Assembly: GCF_905171765.1 (NCBI RefSeq)
Contig: NC_053392.1
Coordinates: 406,390,565-406,454,564 of the forward strand
DNA from: Bufo bufo
Lineage: Eukaryota > Chordata > Amphibia > Anura > Bufonidae
Reading direction: 5' to 3'
Length of the DNA: 64,000 bases
The position numbers and the translations under genes are program-made. This document shows, piece after piece, positions 10,201-19,300 of the stretch. The first letter of the stretch is position 1; every line of letters starts with the position of its first letter. The notes beneath the pieces are model-generated. The model saw only the letters and a program-made list of their open reading frames with translations, was not told where the DNA came from and searched no databases.

Positions 10201-11619
10201 CCACGAGAGGATCTCGACCGATCTCCAATCGAAAGTCGGATTATGCTTCTGGAGCCAGGGGTACCCCAAGACCACCGAGTAGTGTGGAGACGAAATAACC
10301 TGGAGGCAGACCGACTCTCTGTGAACGGCACCAATGGCTATCCCCACTGGAAGGGTCTCATGAGTCACGTGTGGCGGCAGAAGGGGTCTGCCGTCTATCG
10401 CCTCAAGAGCCAGTGGGGAACCTCGAGCCTGCAGAGGAATGGAATTGGCGGCAGCGAACACACTATCAATGAACAAACCACCAGCACCAGAGTCCACCAA
10501 CGCCTGGGTCGTCACCGAGCCCCCGACCCAGGAGAGGACAACAGTGATCAGTGGTTTGTCAACACGGGAAACCGGGGACGAGGAGACTCCACCCAAGATC
10601 TGCCCCCGACAGGATCTCAGGGTACGAGCGTTTCCCGGACGGTTCGGACATGCCAACCGAAAATGCCCACCGAGACCACAGTACATGCATCGGCCCTCGC
10701 GTCTCCGGAGTGCCCTCTCCCGCTCGGACAGGCGAGCAAACCCCAGCAGCATGGGTTCACCCCCAGACAAGTGATCCCCAGGAGGCGTGGGAGGAGAGGA
10801 AGGCACGGGTGGGACAGCAAACGTAGGCACCAATCTGTTAGAAGACCTCCGCAGGTTCTCCTTAAAGGAAGGTCTCTCCCTGAGTCTGGTGTCAATCAAA
10901 ATCAGGAAAGAAATAAGAGACTCGAGCTCAACTGGTAGGTCCTTAGCTGCAACCTCATCCTTCAAGGCATCCGAGAGACCATGAGAGAAAGCAGCGACCA
11001 GAGCCTCATTATTCCAGCCCACCTCTGCTGCCAGGGTACGAAACTCAATGGCGTATTCAGCTACGGATCGTGAACCCTGTCTGATGGACATAAGGAGCTT
11101 CGCAGCAGAGGCAGCACGAGCCGGCACATCGAATACCTTCCGAAGAGAAGCATCAAAACCGGAAAACTCGGCAACCACCGGATTGTTGTTCTCCCATAAA
11201 GGGCTGGCCCAGGCCAAGGCCTTGTCCGAGAGCAGCGAGATCAAGAAGCCCACCTTTGATCTCTCAGTAGGAAAGGCATGTGGCAGCAACTCGAAATAAA
11301 TGCCCACCTGGTTAAGGAAACCTCGGCACTGAGTTGGCTCTCCCCCAAAGCGCTGTGGAAGAGGGGCAGAACCGGTCATACCCCGAAACACCGCAGGCGC
11401 AACAACAGGTGTCGGGGTAGACTCTGGCGCAACAACCGGAGCGGCAGTAGGAGCGAGCCCAGGAGCGACAACCGACCCATCGGCAACGGGAGCGAAATGA
11501 GCCGTGCGTTCAAGCAGGGTTTGCAACGCCACAGCGAACCGACCCAACAGGTGATCCTGCTGATCAAGTCTGGCAACCAGCGTGGGTAGCGAGGATGGCC
11601 CTGTACCGTCAGAATTCAT
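7288..11619 (-). CDS. Gag-Pol polyprotein of a Ty3/Gypsy chromovirus (RT motif YLVD)
   Basis: A single uninterrupted frame of 1,443 aa. In order: a retrotransposon Gag domain (about 70-250), a CCHC knuckle CMYCGLGGHFRLAC (about 308-323), an aspartic protease with DSGAG (about 375), reverse transcriptase with FTKLDLRAAYN and the polymerase box near 686, RNase H (VDAS, DREL, TDHKN), an integrase with an HHCC zinc finger (about 1010-1055) and D,D,E residues in GMDF, VSDRGSQF and AAERSNQ, then a C-terminal chromodomain containing FLVHWRGYGPEERSW. The polyprotein would make virus-like particles, copy the RNA and integrate the cDNA; the chromodomain would direct insertion to marked chromatin. Anomaly: the invariant YxDD of RT reads YLVD, with Val for the first catalytic Asp. 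All other catalytic residues I can see are intact. ATG is 13 bp inside the 5' LTR edge. Confidence 0.95.
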   Translation of the reverse strand: MNSDGTGPSSLPTLVARLDQQDHLLGRFAVALQTLLERTAHFAPVADGSVVAPGLAPTAAPVVAPESTPTPVVAPAVFRGMTGSAPLPQRFGGEPTQCRGFLNQVGIYFELLPHAFPTERSKVGFLISLLSDKALAWASPLWENNNPVVAEFSGFDASLRKVFDVPARAASAAKLLMSIRQGSRSVAEYAIEFRTLAAEVGWNNEALVAAFSHGLSDALKDEVAAKDLPVELESLISFLILIDTRLRERPSFKENLRRSSNRLVPTFAVPPVPSSPPTPPGDHLSGGEPMLLGFARLSERERALRRREGRCMYCGLGGHFRLACPNRPGNARTLRSCRGQILGGVSSSPVSRVDKPLITVVLSWVGGSVTTQALVDSGAGGLFIDSVFAAANSIPLQARGSPLALEAIDGRPLLPPHVTHETLPVGIAIGAVHRESVCLQVISSPHYSVVLGYPWLQKHNPTFDWRSVEILSWSPQCGASCIHGSVKLLCTSSDSLLPPQYEEYRDVFDKVRAVALPPHRPYDCAIELQSGAVPPRGKVYPLSVAENEAMEEYVREALSRGHIRKSSSPAGAGFFFVKKKGGELRPCIDYRGLNRITIKNAYPIPLISELFDRLKGATVFTKLDLRAAYNLVRIKAGDEWKTAFNTRTGHYESLVMPFGLCNAPAVFQEFINDVFRDLLQQCVVVYLVDILVYSESMEVHILDVRRVLQRLRENKLFGKLEKCEFHRSQVTFLGYIISAEGFSMDPEKVSAVLQWPQPSGLRSLQRFLGFANYYRKFIRDFSMLAKPLTDLTRKGSNSQVWPLEAIRAFEALKSAFVSAPILSHPNPGLPFVLEVDASETGVGALLSQRRTPEGPLLPCGFYSRKLSSAECNYQIGDRELLAIVQALKEWRHLLEGSVVPVLILTDHKNLTYLSEAKRLTPRQARWALFLSRFNYVVSYLPGSKNIRADALSRQYSELSREESIPTSVIPPNQILAAIRTSLTSPLGEQILAAQSGAPSGRPNGRYFVPEELRTRLLRTYHNSKTAGHPGKNQLSWAVSRLFWWPSLRSDIAAYVAACSVCAQSKSPRHLPLGLLQPIATGERPWSHLGMDFIVDLPASRGHTVILMIVDRFSKMCHCVPLKKLPSAQELATIFAREVFRLHGLPKEIVSDRGSQFVSRFWRAFCSQLEIHLSFSSAYHPQSNGAAERSNQALEQFLRCYVSDHQDNWVDLLPWAEFARNTAVNSSSGTSPFMANYGFQPAVLPEVFSPQDIPAVEDHLSVLRASWVQIQKSLEVSAQRQRLQADRRRALAPSYQVGDRVWLSTRNLNLRVPTPKLAPRFVGPFRVLRRVNPVAYALALPPGMRISNVFHVSLLKPLVCNRFTSSVPRPRPVQVGNREEYEVSNILDSRLVRGRLQFLVHWRGYGPEERSWVPSADVHAPALLRAFHARFPQKPFCAPRRRGP

Positions 11620-11632
11620 GGCTTGGTCCTAA

Positions 11633-12018
11633 TGTCACGGAACCATGAACCAGACGTACAACAAGAGATAAGTGAAAATAAGAAGGCTTTATTGAAAATA
11701 AAGCTGTAAAGCAAAAGTCCAAACGGATGGTGAAACCGAGCAGAGTCTTTGCGAAGCCAGAGGTCAGGAACCAGAAGGGTAGTCAGACGAAGCCAGGATC
11801 AGGAACCAGAAGCAGCAGCAGTCTTAGAAGCATGTGAACACAAGAGGACCAAGCAAGGAACTGAAGCCACAGACCTCCTATATATATGAGCTAGGCATCC
11901 AGCTCCTCCCAGGGGAAGGAGGAGCCGCAGGGTGGAAGGCTACAAGAAACCCAGAAACCAAGATGGCCGCCAGCACATGTCAAACGAAGGAGAGCAGCAA
12001 GCAGGTAAGACCATGACA
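11633..12018 (-). repeat. 5' LTR of the complete Gypsy (minus strand)
   Basis: 386 bp, upstream of the gag-pol start on the minus strand, carrying the same TATA-like and AATAAA signals as its partner. The leader between LTR and ATG is only 13 nt ('ttaggaccaagcc'), so the primer-binding site must be very short or overlap the first codons. I could not match it to a tRNA by eye. Confidence 0.93.
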
Positions 12019-12034
12019 ATATGATGCTACATCC

Positions 12035-12260
12035 CCCATAGTAGTGTATCATCCACACATCCCCCCCATAACAGTGCGTCATCCACAGGTCCCCCCATAA
12101 CAGTGTCATCCACTGGTCCCCCCATAACAGTGCGTCATCCACAGGTCCCCCCATAACAGTGCGTCATCCACAGATCCCCCCATAACAGTGTCATCCACAG
12201 ATCCCCCCATAACAGTGTCATCCAAAGGTCCCCCATAACAGTGCGTCATCCACAGACCAC
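12035..12260 (+). repeat. Short tandem repeat, 25-30 bp units
   Basis: About eight units built on 'ccccccataacagtg' followed by 'tcatccacagg', some with an extra 'cg' (gcgtcatcc). The array belongs to the right side of the DNA transposon that ends at 12381. Reading through the minus strand gives a spurious repetitive peptide, not a gene. Confidence 0.85.
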
Positions 12261-12619
12261 CATTAGTTCAAAACCCAGCAAAAGCACACCTTTTGGTTCA
12301 AATATTTTTTTTCTTATTTTCCTCCTCAAAAATCTAGGTGCGTCTTATCATCAGGTGCGTCTTATAAAGCGAAAAATACGGTATGTAGGGTACAGGCCTG
12401 GTTCTAGATTTGATAGCAAGATATTGTCCTGTACCTTGTTTTCATATATATTTTTTTAAATAACTTTTTTCTTTATTTATAATATCAGAAATGACAGCCA
12501 CATCAAGTACAATATACATCTAATTACTCAACATAAACACCTGCCAAATAAGACCATTTCAAAAAGCATAAACCCCCTGGTGGAGCGAAGTAAAAAACAA
12601 AAAAAAACACCCACCCTGC

Positions 12620-14317
12620 AACCATCTACCATAAAGACCATAAATTGGAGCATACTTCTGGTCTATTTTGGGCGGTGTATGTCATCTTTTCATGTGCCTT
12701 TACTTTATTAACCAAGGTAAGCCAGTTATTAATATCAGGAGCGACTCTAGCCATCCACCCACATGCTATAATCACTCTAGCCAACATGAACACCATGGAG
12801 ATAAGTTTGAGCTTATAGGCTGAGCCCTGATCTGTCTCTATATCCCCTAATATAGCCAATTGAACAGTAAAAGGCAGCTTTACCCCGTCCTATTTTTGAC
12901 AATTCCGTATACACCCTGCCAAAATACCTGAACATATCTTGCAGTACCAACAAAGATGCATGAAGTCGGCAAACTCATGGTCCGACCTAGGGCAACCCAA
13001 GTTAGGCCCCCATGCATCCTTGCTATTTGAGCAGGGGGGCAGTGTACAAAATGAAACTGTATTACAGTATAATTAATGTTCACTAAATATTTGCTCATAT
13101 TCCTAAAAATCCTATCCCAATCTAGTCCAGGACTCTCCATCTCGCCCAACTAGGAAATGACACCCTACATGCCAAGCCATGAATCAATGCCCCATATATA
13201 TGTAATAGTTTAATCTTCCCCTCCTGTGCCTTGGTCAGTGTTTCTATTAATCTGTTATGTTCTACTGTAAATAATAAAGAATGGCCTCTGAGAATATAAG
13301 CAGAATATAATTGTCTATATACAAACCAATTAATCCTATTAATACATTTTAAGTGGGAAATCTCCTCTAGTGTAAGAATAGTCCCATCCCTAAAAAGTTG
13401 AGAAATATATTTAATACCTAAATTTATCCAGAACTTATCTTGTGACATATTCAAAAATTCATCCAAGTCAACATTTCCCCAAAGTGGCGTGAAGTCTAGT
13501 GCAGCAGTAACTTCAAATAGCTTTCTCATATAATCCCACACTTTTATAAGGAGATTCACCATGGCACGACATGTAGGTCCCCTCCTTTGCTTCAATTGTC
13601 CAGATTCCAGCAACACAAATATACTTTTATATCCTGAGTTATAGACCAAGTCTTTTAACACGGGATCAAGCTACCATTCCCTTATCTTTTGTAGCTGGGC
13701 TGCCAGGTAGTAACCTCTAAAAAAAGGTACGCCCAATCCTCCTGAGCTAACAGGATAATGCAAATATTTTAGTTTCATTCTAACATGTTTTCTCCCCCAG
13801 ATCAGCTTATTTAATAGCTTATCAATCAGTGAAAACATGCTATTATAAATCCAAACTGGTGCAGCCATAAACTGATACAAAAATTGAGGAAGGATAATAA
13901 TTTTGATAAGTTAAATTCTGTCAGCCATTGATAGTGGCAATTTAGACCATATCACAATCTTGAGGAAGAGACTCTTATGCCCAGGTACTCAAAGGATTCC
14001 TGTGGCCCCAATATCCTCACTCCCCCTATGTTATCCTACATCATGCCTTCCAAAGGTAACTAAATGTTCCAGTTAATCTCCAACCCTGACATACCCCCGA
14101 ACTCCTCCATGCTATAAATAATATTTGGTAAAGTATTCGGGGTGTCATCCAAACAAAATAGAATATCATCAGCATATAAAGACACTTTTCCTACACTCCC
14201 ATCCTCTCCAAAACCTTTTAGTGAACCATTTTGCCTGATCTTTAATGCCAGGGGTTTTAAAAAAAGATTAAACAGGAGAGGGGATAGGGGGCATCCCTGA
14301 CACATACTTCTCGATAG
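12620..14317 (-). pseudogene. L1 ORF2 fragment: RT palm to C-terminus
   Basis: The minus strand reads QGCPLSPLLFNLFLKPLA followed by KVSLYADDILFCL, the L1 reverse-transcriptase core with the FADD-type box as YADD. Further downstream come a WIYNSMFSLIDKLLNKLIWG segment with GGLGVPFFRGYYLAAQL, then a long C-terminal part (13661-12880) with SHLKCINRINWFVYRQL and a decayed Cys region. These are typical of vertebrate L1 ORF2 beyond the RT. Frame changes occur near 14060, 13880, 13665 and 13130. The RT start is joined across the mariner insertion to 15249-15340. Confidence 0.8.
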
Positions 14318-14319
14318 TA

Positions 14320-15246
14320 CAGGGTGGGCCATTTATATGGATACACCTTAATAAAATGGGAATGGTTAGTGATATTAACTTCCTGTTTGTGGCACATTAG
14401 AATATGTGAGGGGGGAAACTTTTCAAGATGGGTGGTGACCATGGCGGCCATTTTGAAGTCAGCCATTTTGAATCCAACTTTTGTTTTTTCAATAGGAAGA
14501 GGGTCATGTGACACATCAAACTTATTGGGAATTTCACAAGAAAAACAATGGTGTGCTTGGTTTTAACGTAACTTTATTCTTTCATGAGTTATTTACAAGT
14601 TTCTGACCACTTATAAAATGTGTTCAATGTGCTGCCCATTGTGTTGGATTGTCAATGCAACCCTCTTCTCCCACTCTTCACACACTGATAGCAACACCGC
14701 AGGAGAAATGCTAGCACAGGCTTCCAGTATCCGTAGTTTCAGGTGCTGCACACCTCGTATCTTCACAGCATAGACAATTGCCTTCAGATGACCCCAAAGA
14801 TAAAAGTCTAAGGGGGTCACTGGATATGCGAAATTTCTACATGATGATTTGTTTCCCTCTTTATGCACTGAAGCTATCAGTGTGTGAAGAGACGGAGAAG
14901 AGGGTTGCATTGACAATCCAACACAATGGGCAGCACATTGAACACCATTTTATAAGTGGTCAGAAACTTGTAAATAACTCATGAAAGAATAAAGTTACGT
15001 TAAAACCAAGCACACCATTGTTTTTCTTGTGAAATTCCCAATAAGTTTGATGTGTCACATGACCCTCTTCCTATTGAAAAAACAAAAGTTGGATTCAAAA
15101 TGGCCAACTTCCAAATGGCCGCCATGGTCACCACCCATCTTGAAAAGTTTCCCCCCTCACATATTAACTTCCTGTTTGTGGCACATTAGTATATCACCAA
15201 CCATTCCCATTTTATTAAGGTGTATCCATATAAATGGCCCACCCTG
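14320..15246. mobile_element. mariner-like fold-back transposon with about 370-bp inverted arms
   Basis: The ends read CAGGGTGGGCCATTTATATG and its reverse complement, flanked by TA (14318-14319 and 15247-15248). The two arms (14320-14690 and 14876-15246) are nearly identical in inverted orientation, with differences such as a deletion near the 'cacattag' phrase. The central 185 bp, read on the minus strand, contains VTPLDFYLWGHLKAIVYA, which resembles the C-terminal part of a mariner transposase (compare FLWGHLK). The element is therefore an internally rearranged, non-autonomous derivative. It interrupts L1 ORF2 just before QGCPLSPLL. Confidence 0.85.
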
Positions 15247-15248
15247 TA

Positions 15249-15537
15249 GAACAGATGGAGTTAACACACCGTTAACACTAATTCGAGCCGTCGGGTTTGT
15301 ATATAACATTTGTATCAAGTTAATAAAATACTCCCCTATTCAAAAATGCCTCATTGTTGTCCAGTTGTTGTCAGTTCTATACAAACCTACAAAAAAACTA
15401 AAGGCATATCTGAGTTCTTCCTGACTATAAAGAATGTTAGCTTGTAATGACTTTATTGCAAGTATATAAGGGGGACTGCCCTGATTCTTAACAATGGCAG
15501 ATAACAGCCTACCAGGCTTCCCTGACTCTCTAAAGGC
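15249..15537 (-). pseudogene. L1 ORF2 fragment between hAT-B and the mariner-like element
   Basis: The minus strand gives RESGKPGRLLSAIVKNQG and SQEELRYAFSFFVGLY, which correspond to the L1 linker before the RT. After a frame change it reads GEYFINLIQMLYTNPTARIS, the start of the RT block. Roughly 200 residues normally lying between these two blocks are missing, so L1 carries an internal deletion here. The protein context continues directly into the fragment beyond the mariner-like insertion. Confidence 0.75.
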
Positions 15538-15789
15538 GTTATAACTAGGGTTGAGCGAACCCAAACATTAGGATTTATGGACAGCGGACCCGAACCCTAA
15601 CTTTTCAGTAAAAGTTTGGGTTCGAGTTCGGTGATCTGGGATTTATTGGCGCTTTTTGAAAGGCTGCAGAGCAGGCAATCAACAAGTGTTTAACTCTTGT
15701 GCCCTTAGAAGCCATCAAAGCCATGCCTACTAATGATTGGCCAGTGCAGCATGTGACCCAGCCTCTAAAGATGGTTTGCATCTTTCTCT

Positions 15790-18700
15790 CAAAGGAACAA
15801 ATGTACTTAGTGAACAACTCCAAGAATTTGCGGAAGAGTATTTAAACTAGGAAGGGGGGGCAAAAGAGTGAAAATAAAAGAGTCCAATTGCCCCCCGAAA
15901 CAATGCCAGAACAGGTCAGAAGCACAGAGGTTAAGAAATGATAAGCTCAGAGTCCTGTCTACAAATGCTCGCAGTTTAGGTAAAAAAATCAATGAACTTG
16001 GGTCAATAATGGCATCTGAGAATGTAGATTTAGTGGCTGTTACGGAGACATGGTTTAATGAAAGAAATGACTGGGACATAACCATACCAGGGTACTCTTT
16101 ATACAGAAAAGGCAAGAAAGGAGGAGGAGTGGCCCTGTATGTGAAAGATAGCATTAAATCTAACCTAATACAAGTTGGTGAGGCCAACATAGAGTCAGTT
16201 TGGGTTACGTTGCAGTTTGCTAACCATGCAGTAACTCGTGTAGGTGTGATATATAGACCACCTGGTCAAGTTAAGGAACTAGATGATCTACTAGTTGAAG
16301 AAATAGCTAAAATGACAATGAAAGGAGAAGTTATCATTATGGGAGATTTCAATCTTCCAGATATAAACTGGAAAACCAAAATAGCAAGTTCTACCAGGAG
16401 TACAGATATTCTAAATTCCCTACTGGGGTTATCTCTACAACAAGTGGTTGAGGAGCCAACCCGGAGGGAGGCCATTTTGGATTTGGTATTCACAAATGGG
16501 GATTCGGTATATGATGTCATTGTAGGCGAAACCTTGGGATCTAGTGATCACCAGTCAGTGTGGTTTAATATAAGAACTGTGAAAGAGTCCCACCACACAA
16601 AAACAAAAGTTTTAGATTTTAGAAAAACAGACTTTTCAAAAATGAAATTAGTCATAAATGAGTCCTTATCAGACTGGAATGGATTACATGGAGTCCAGGA
16701 GAAATGGGACTACTTAAAAGGTTCATTATTGAAGGCAACAGAAAATTGCATTAGACTTGTCAGTAAAAGCAAAAAAAGGAAGAGACCACTGTGGTACTCA
16801 GCAGAAGTGGCCCAAATCATTAAAAATAAAAAGCTAGCATTTTGTAATTATAAAAAAACCCAGAGCAATGAAGATAAGGAAATCTACAAGATTAGGCAGA
16901 AAGAGGCCAAGCAAGTTATAAGAACTTCTAAAGCGCAGGCAGAAGAAAAACTAGCTCAGTCTATGAAAAAAGGGGATAAGACATTCTTCAGATATATAAA
17001 TGAAAAAAGGAAATTAAAACAAGGAATAACTAAATTAAAAACAAAAGACGGAAGGTATGTAGAAGAGAATAAAGGGCTAGCCGACTGCCTTAATGAATAC
17101 TTCTGTTCAGTTTTTACAAAAGAAAAAGAAGGAGAAGGACCTCCACTAGAAAGAATGACTAATAAATCGTTTGATGCATGTGTCTTTACAGAGGAAGATG
17201 TTCTAAGTTTGCTGTCTAAAGTGAAGACAAATAAGTCACAGGGGCCTGATGAGATACACCCAAAATTATTAAAAGAGCTTAGTGGTGAGCTGGCAAAACC
17301 GTTAACAGATTTATTTAACCAATCATTAGTAACAGGAGTCGTCCCGGAAGATTGGAAATTGGCAAATGTCGTGCCCATTCACAAGAAAGGTAGTAGGGTG
17401 GAATCGAGCAACTATAGACCAGTGAGTCTGACATCAATAGTAGGCAAATTAATGGAAACCCTATTAAAGGATAGGATTGTGGAACATCTAAAATCCCATG
17501 GATTGCAAGATGAAAAACAACATGGGTTTACTTCAGGGAGATCATGTCAAACAAATCTTATAGATTTTTTTGAATGGGTGACTAAAATAATAGACGGTGG
17601 AGGTGCAGTAGACATCGCATATCTAGATTTTAGTAAGGCTTTTGACACTGTCCCACATAGAAGACTTATCAATAAACTGCAGTCATTGAGCATGGACTCC
17701 CATATTGTTGAGAGGATTAGGCAGTGGCTGAGTGACAGACAGCAGAGGGTTGTAGTCAATGGAGAACATTCAAAACAAGGTCATGTTATCAGTGGGGTTC
17801 CACAGGGATCTGTACTGGGACCAATTTTGTTTAATATCTTCATAAGTGATATTGCAAAAGGCCTCGTTGGTAAGGTTTGTCTTTTTGCTGATGACACAAA
17901 GATATGTAACAGGGTTGATGTTCCTGGAGGGAAACCCCAAATGGAAAAGGATTTAGGAAAACTAGAAGAATGGTCAGATCTCTGGGAACTGAAATTTAAT
18001 GTGGATAAGTGCAAGATAATGCACCTGGGGCGTAAAAACCCAAGGGCAGAATATAGAATATTTGACACAGTCCTGACCTCAGTATCTGAGGAAAGGGATT
18101 TAGGAGTAATTATTTCAGAAGACTTAAAGGTGGGAAGACAATGTAATAGGGCAGCACGAAATGCCAGCAGAATGCTTGGATGTATAGGGAGAGGTATAAG
18201 CAGTAGAAAGAGTGAAGTGCTTATGCCGCTGTACAGAACACTGGTGAGACCTCACTTGGAGTATTGTGCGCAGTACTGGAGGCCATATCTCCAGAAGGAT
18301 ATAGATACTCTAGAGAGAGTTCAGAGAAGAGCTACTAAACTAGTACATGGATTGCAGGATAAAACTTACCAGGAAAGGTTAAAGGACCTTAATATGTATA
18401 GCTTGGAAGAAAGAAGAGACAGAGGGGATATGATAGAAACTTTTAAATACATAAAGGGAATCAACTCGGTAAAGGAGGAGAGCATATTTAAAAGAAGAAA
18501 AACTACCACAAGAGGACACAGTTTTAAATTAGAGGGGCAAAGGTTTAAAAGTAATATAAGGAAGTATTACTTTACTGAGAGAGTAGTGGATGCATGGAAT
18601 AACCTTCCTGCAGAAGTGGTAGCTGCAAATACAGTGAAGGAGTTTAAGCATGCATGGGATAGGCATAAGGCTATCCTTCATATAAGATAGGGCCAGGGAC

Positions 18701-18790
18701 TATTAATAGGATTCAGATATATTGGGCAGACTAGATGGGCCAAATGGTTCTTATCTGCCGACACATTCTATGTTTCTATGTTTCTATGGA
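15790..18790 (+). mobile_element. CR1-clade LINE inserted in hAT-B
   Basis: The 3' end has the CR1 hallmark: a short UTR with 'cagactagatgggccaaatg' followed by an 'attctatgtttctatg' microsatellite. It encodes one long ORF with endonuclease and RT. There is no separate ORF1, so the copy is probably 5'-truncated shortly before ORF2; the left boundary is approximate. hAT-B sequence resumes at 'gtcacgtagc' near 18792. No target duplication is visible, as usual for CR1. Confidence 0.85.
15868..18690 (+). CDS. CR1 ORF2: endonuclease-reverse transcriptase, intact 940 aa
   Basis: An APE-type endonuclease occupies residues about 25-245, with the expected catalytic positions: STNARS (N33), VTETWF (E60), MGDFNLP (about 160), LDLVFTN and SSDHQSVW (about 225). 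Reverse transcriptase follows (about 460-740) with NYRPVSLTS, AYLDFSKAFDTVPH, GVPQGSVLGP and LFADDTKI (about 672). The C-terminal block contains LVRPHLEYCAQYW and ERVQRRATK, typical of CR1/L2 proteins. The protein would nick genomic DNA and reverse-transcribe its own RNA from the nick. No stop or frameshift interrupts 940 codons, unlike the related copy at 54680-57968. The start is the first in-frame ATG; a few upstream residues could belong to the frame. Confidence 0.92.
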   Translation: MKIKESNCPPKQCQNRSEAQRLRNDKLRVLSTNARSLGKKINELGSIMASENVDLVAVTETWFNERNDWDITIPGYSLYRKGKKGGGVALYVKDSIKSNLIQVGEANIESVWVTLQFANHAVTRVGVIYRPPGQVKELDDLLVEEIAKMTMKGEVIIMGDFNLPDINWKTKIASSTRSTDILNSLLGLSLQQVVEEPTRREAILDLVFTNGDSVYDVIVGETLGSSDHQSVWFNIRTVKESHHTKTKVLDFRKTDFSKMKLVINESLSDWNGLHGVQEKWDYLKGSLLKATENCIRLVSKSKKRKRPLWYSAEVAQIIKNKKLAFCNYKKTQSNEDKEIYKIRQKEAKQVIRTSKAQAEEKLAQSMKKGDKTFFRYINEKRKLKQGITKLKTKDGRYVEENKGLADCLNEYFCSVFTKEKEGEGPPLERMTNKSFDACVFTEEDVLSLLSKVKTNKSQGPDEIHPKLLKELSGELAKPLTDLFNQSLVTGVVPEDWKLANVVPIHKKGSRVESSNYRPVSLTSIVGKLMETLLKDRIVEHLKSHGLQDEKQHGFTSGRSCQTNLIDFFEWVTKIIDGGGAVDIAYLDFSKAFDTVPHRRLINKLQSLSMDSHIVERIRQWLSDRQQRVVVNGEHSKQGHVISGVPQGSVLGPILFNIFISDIAKGLVGKVCLFADDTKICNRVDVPGGKPQMEKDLGKLEEWSDLWELKFNVDKCKIMHLGRKNPRAEYRIFDTVLTSVSEERDLGVIISEDLKVGRQCNRAARNASRMLGCIGRGISSRKSEVLMPLYRTLVRPHLEYCAQYWRPYLQKDIDTLERVQRRATKLVHGLQDKTYQERLKDLNMYSLEERRDRGDMIETFKYIKGINSVKEESIFKRRKTTTRGHSFKLEGQRFKSNIRKYYFTERVVDAWNNLPAEVVAANTVKEFKHAWDRHKAILHIR

Positions 18791-19298
18791 GTCACGTAGC
18801 ACTGCACGTCACTCTGCTCTTACTAGCTCTGAGCCCAGTGGCACAGAAAAATAACTTTTATCCGTCTGTTAGTTAGGTGGGCGTCAGCAGCCATTTTGTG
18901 CAAATTCAGTGCACCAGGACAGCATATGTGCCAGGGACAATAATTTAACCCTGTTCTTTTAGTTCAGTGGGCAACATATACCCATTTTTTAAGTGCACCT
19001 GCACTGCATATGTGCCAGGGGAAGGCAAAATAATATAGGGAATCGTTCTGTGAGTTCAGGGACCCAGGGGGTGACATATTCACATTTACAAGTACAATCC
19101 AAGTAAATCCATCTGTTAGATTCTGTGGGGACAAAAGTACATTTGCACCATGCACTGCATTTGTGACAGTCCAATACAAGCGTTAAATACCGCTGTTATA
19201 TTCTGGTTTTAAAAAAACACCCATTTTGTGCAAGACCCTACATTTGGGGCCTTTGCTGCATTTGTGACAGTCAAATACAATCTTTAAATACTGCAACG
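18791..19298 (+). other. hAT-B 5' leader between the CR1 and Tc1 insertions
   Basis: Non-coding DNA with irregular repeats of phrases such as 'catatgtgccagggg' (19010) and 'cagtgggca'. It shades into the regular 100-bp tandem array that resumes after the Tc1. No gene seen. Confidence 0.6.
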
Positions 19299-19300
19299 TA

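Larger units (their letters stand above)
6891..12018 (-). mobile_element. Complete Ty3/Gypsy chromodomain LTR retrotransposon
   Basis: A 5,128-bp element flanked by a perfect 5-bp TSD (ATATG at 6886-6890 and 12019-12023). It has two 386-bp LTRs that begin TG and end CA and differ at one base by eye (t/c in 'acttcctata' versus 'acctcctata'), a single gag-pol frame of 1,443 codons, and a polypurine tract next to the 3' LTR. The near-identical LTRs imply very recent insertion. GC content is clearly higher than in the surrounding DNA. It inserted into the DNA transposon at 5973-12381. Confidence 0.95.
5973..12381. mobile_element. Non-autonomous DNA transposon with TIRs, interrupted by a Gypsy element
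   Basis: The left terminus reads CCATATTTTTCGCTTTAT and the right terminus, reverse-complemented, CCGTATTTTTCGCTTTAT; both continue into 'aagacgcac'. The direct bases outside are TA at both ends (5971-5972 and 12382-12383), consistent with a TA target duplication. Apart from the Gypsy insertion the element is about 1.3 kb: three long palindromes on the left and a short tandem array on the right. There is no transposase. The right end of a related copy appears at 46440-46542. The superfamily is unassigned (TA duplication suggests a Tc1/mariner- or ISL2EU-like group). Confidence 0.65.

Noticed and set aside
10243..10938. A 231-codon plus-strand frame and other long plus-strand frames between 7300 and 11600
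   Set aside because: All lie antisense to the intact Gypsy gag-pol, whose GC-rich DNA creates chance frames. Composition is unlike a real protein.
6721..12381. Whether the Gypsy and the surrounding palindromes form one composite element
   Set aside because: The exact 5-bp duplication ATATG around the Gypsy shows it is a later insertion into the DNA transposon.
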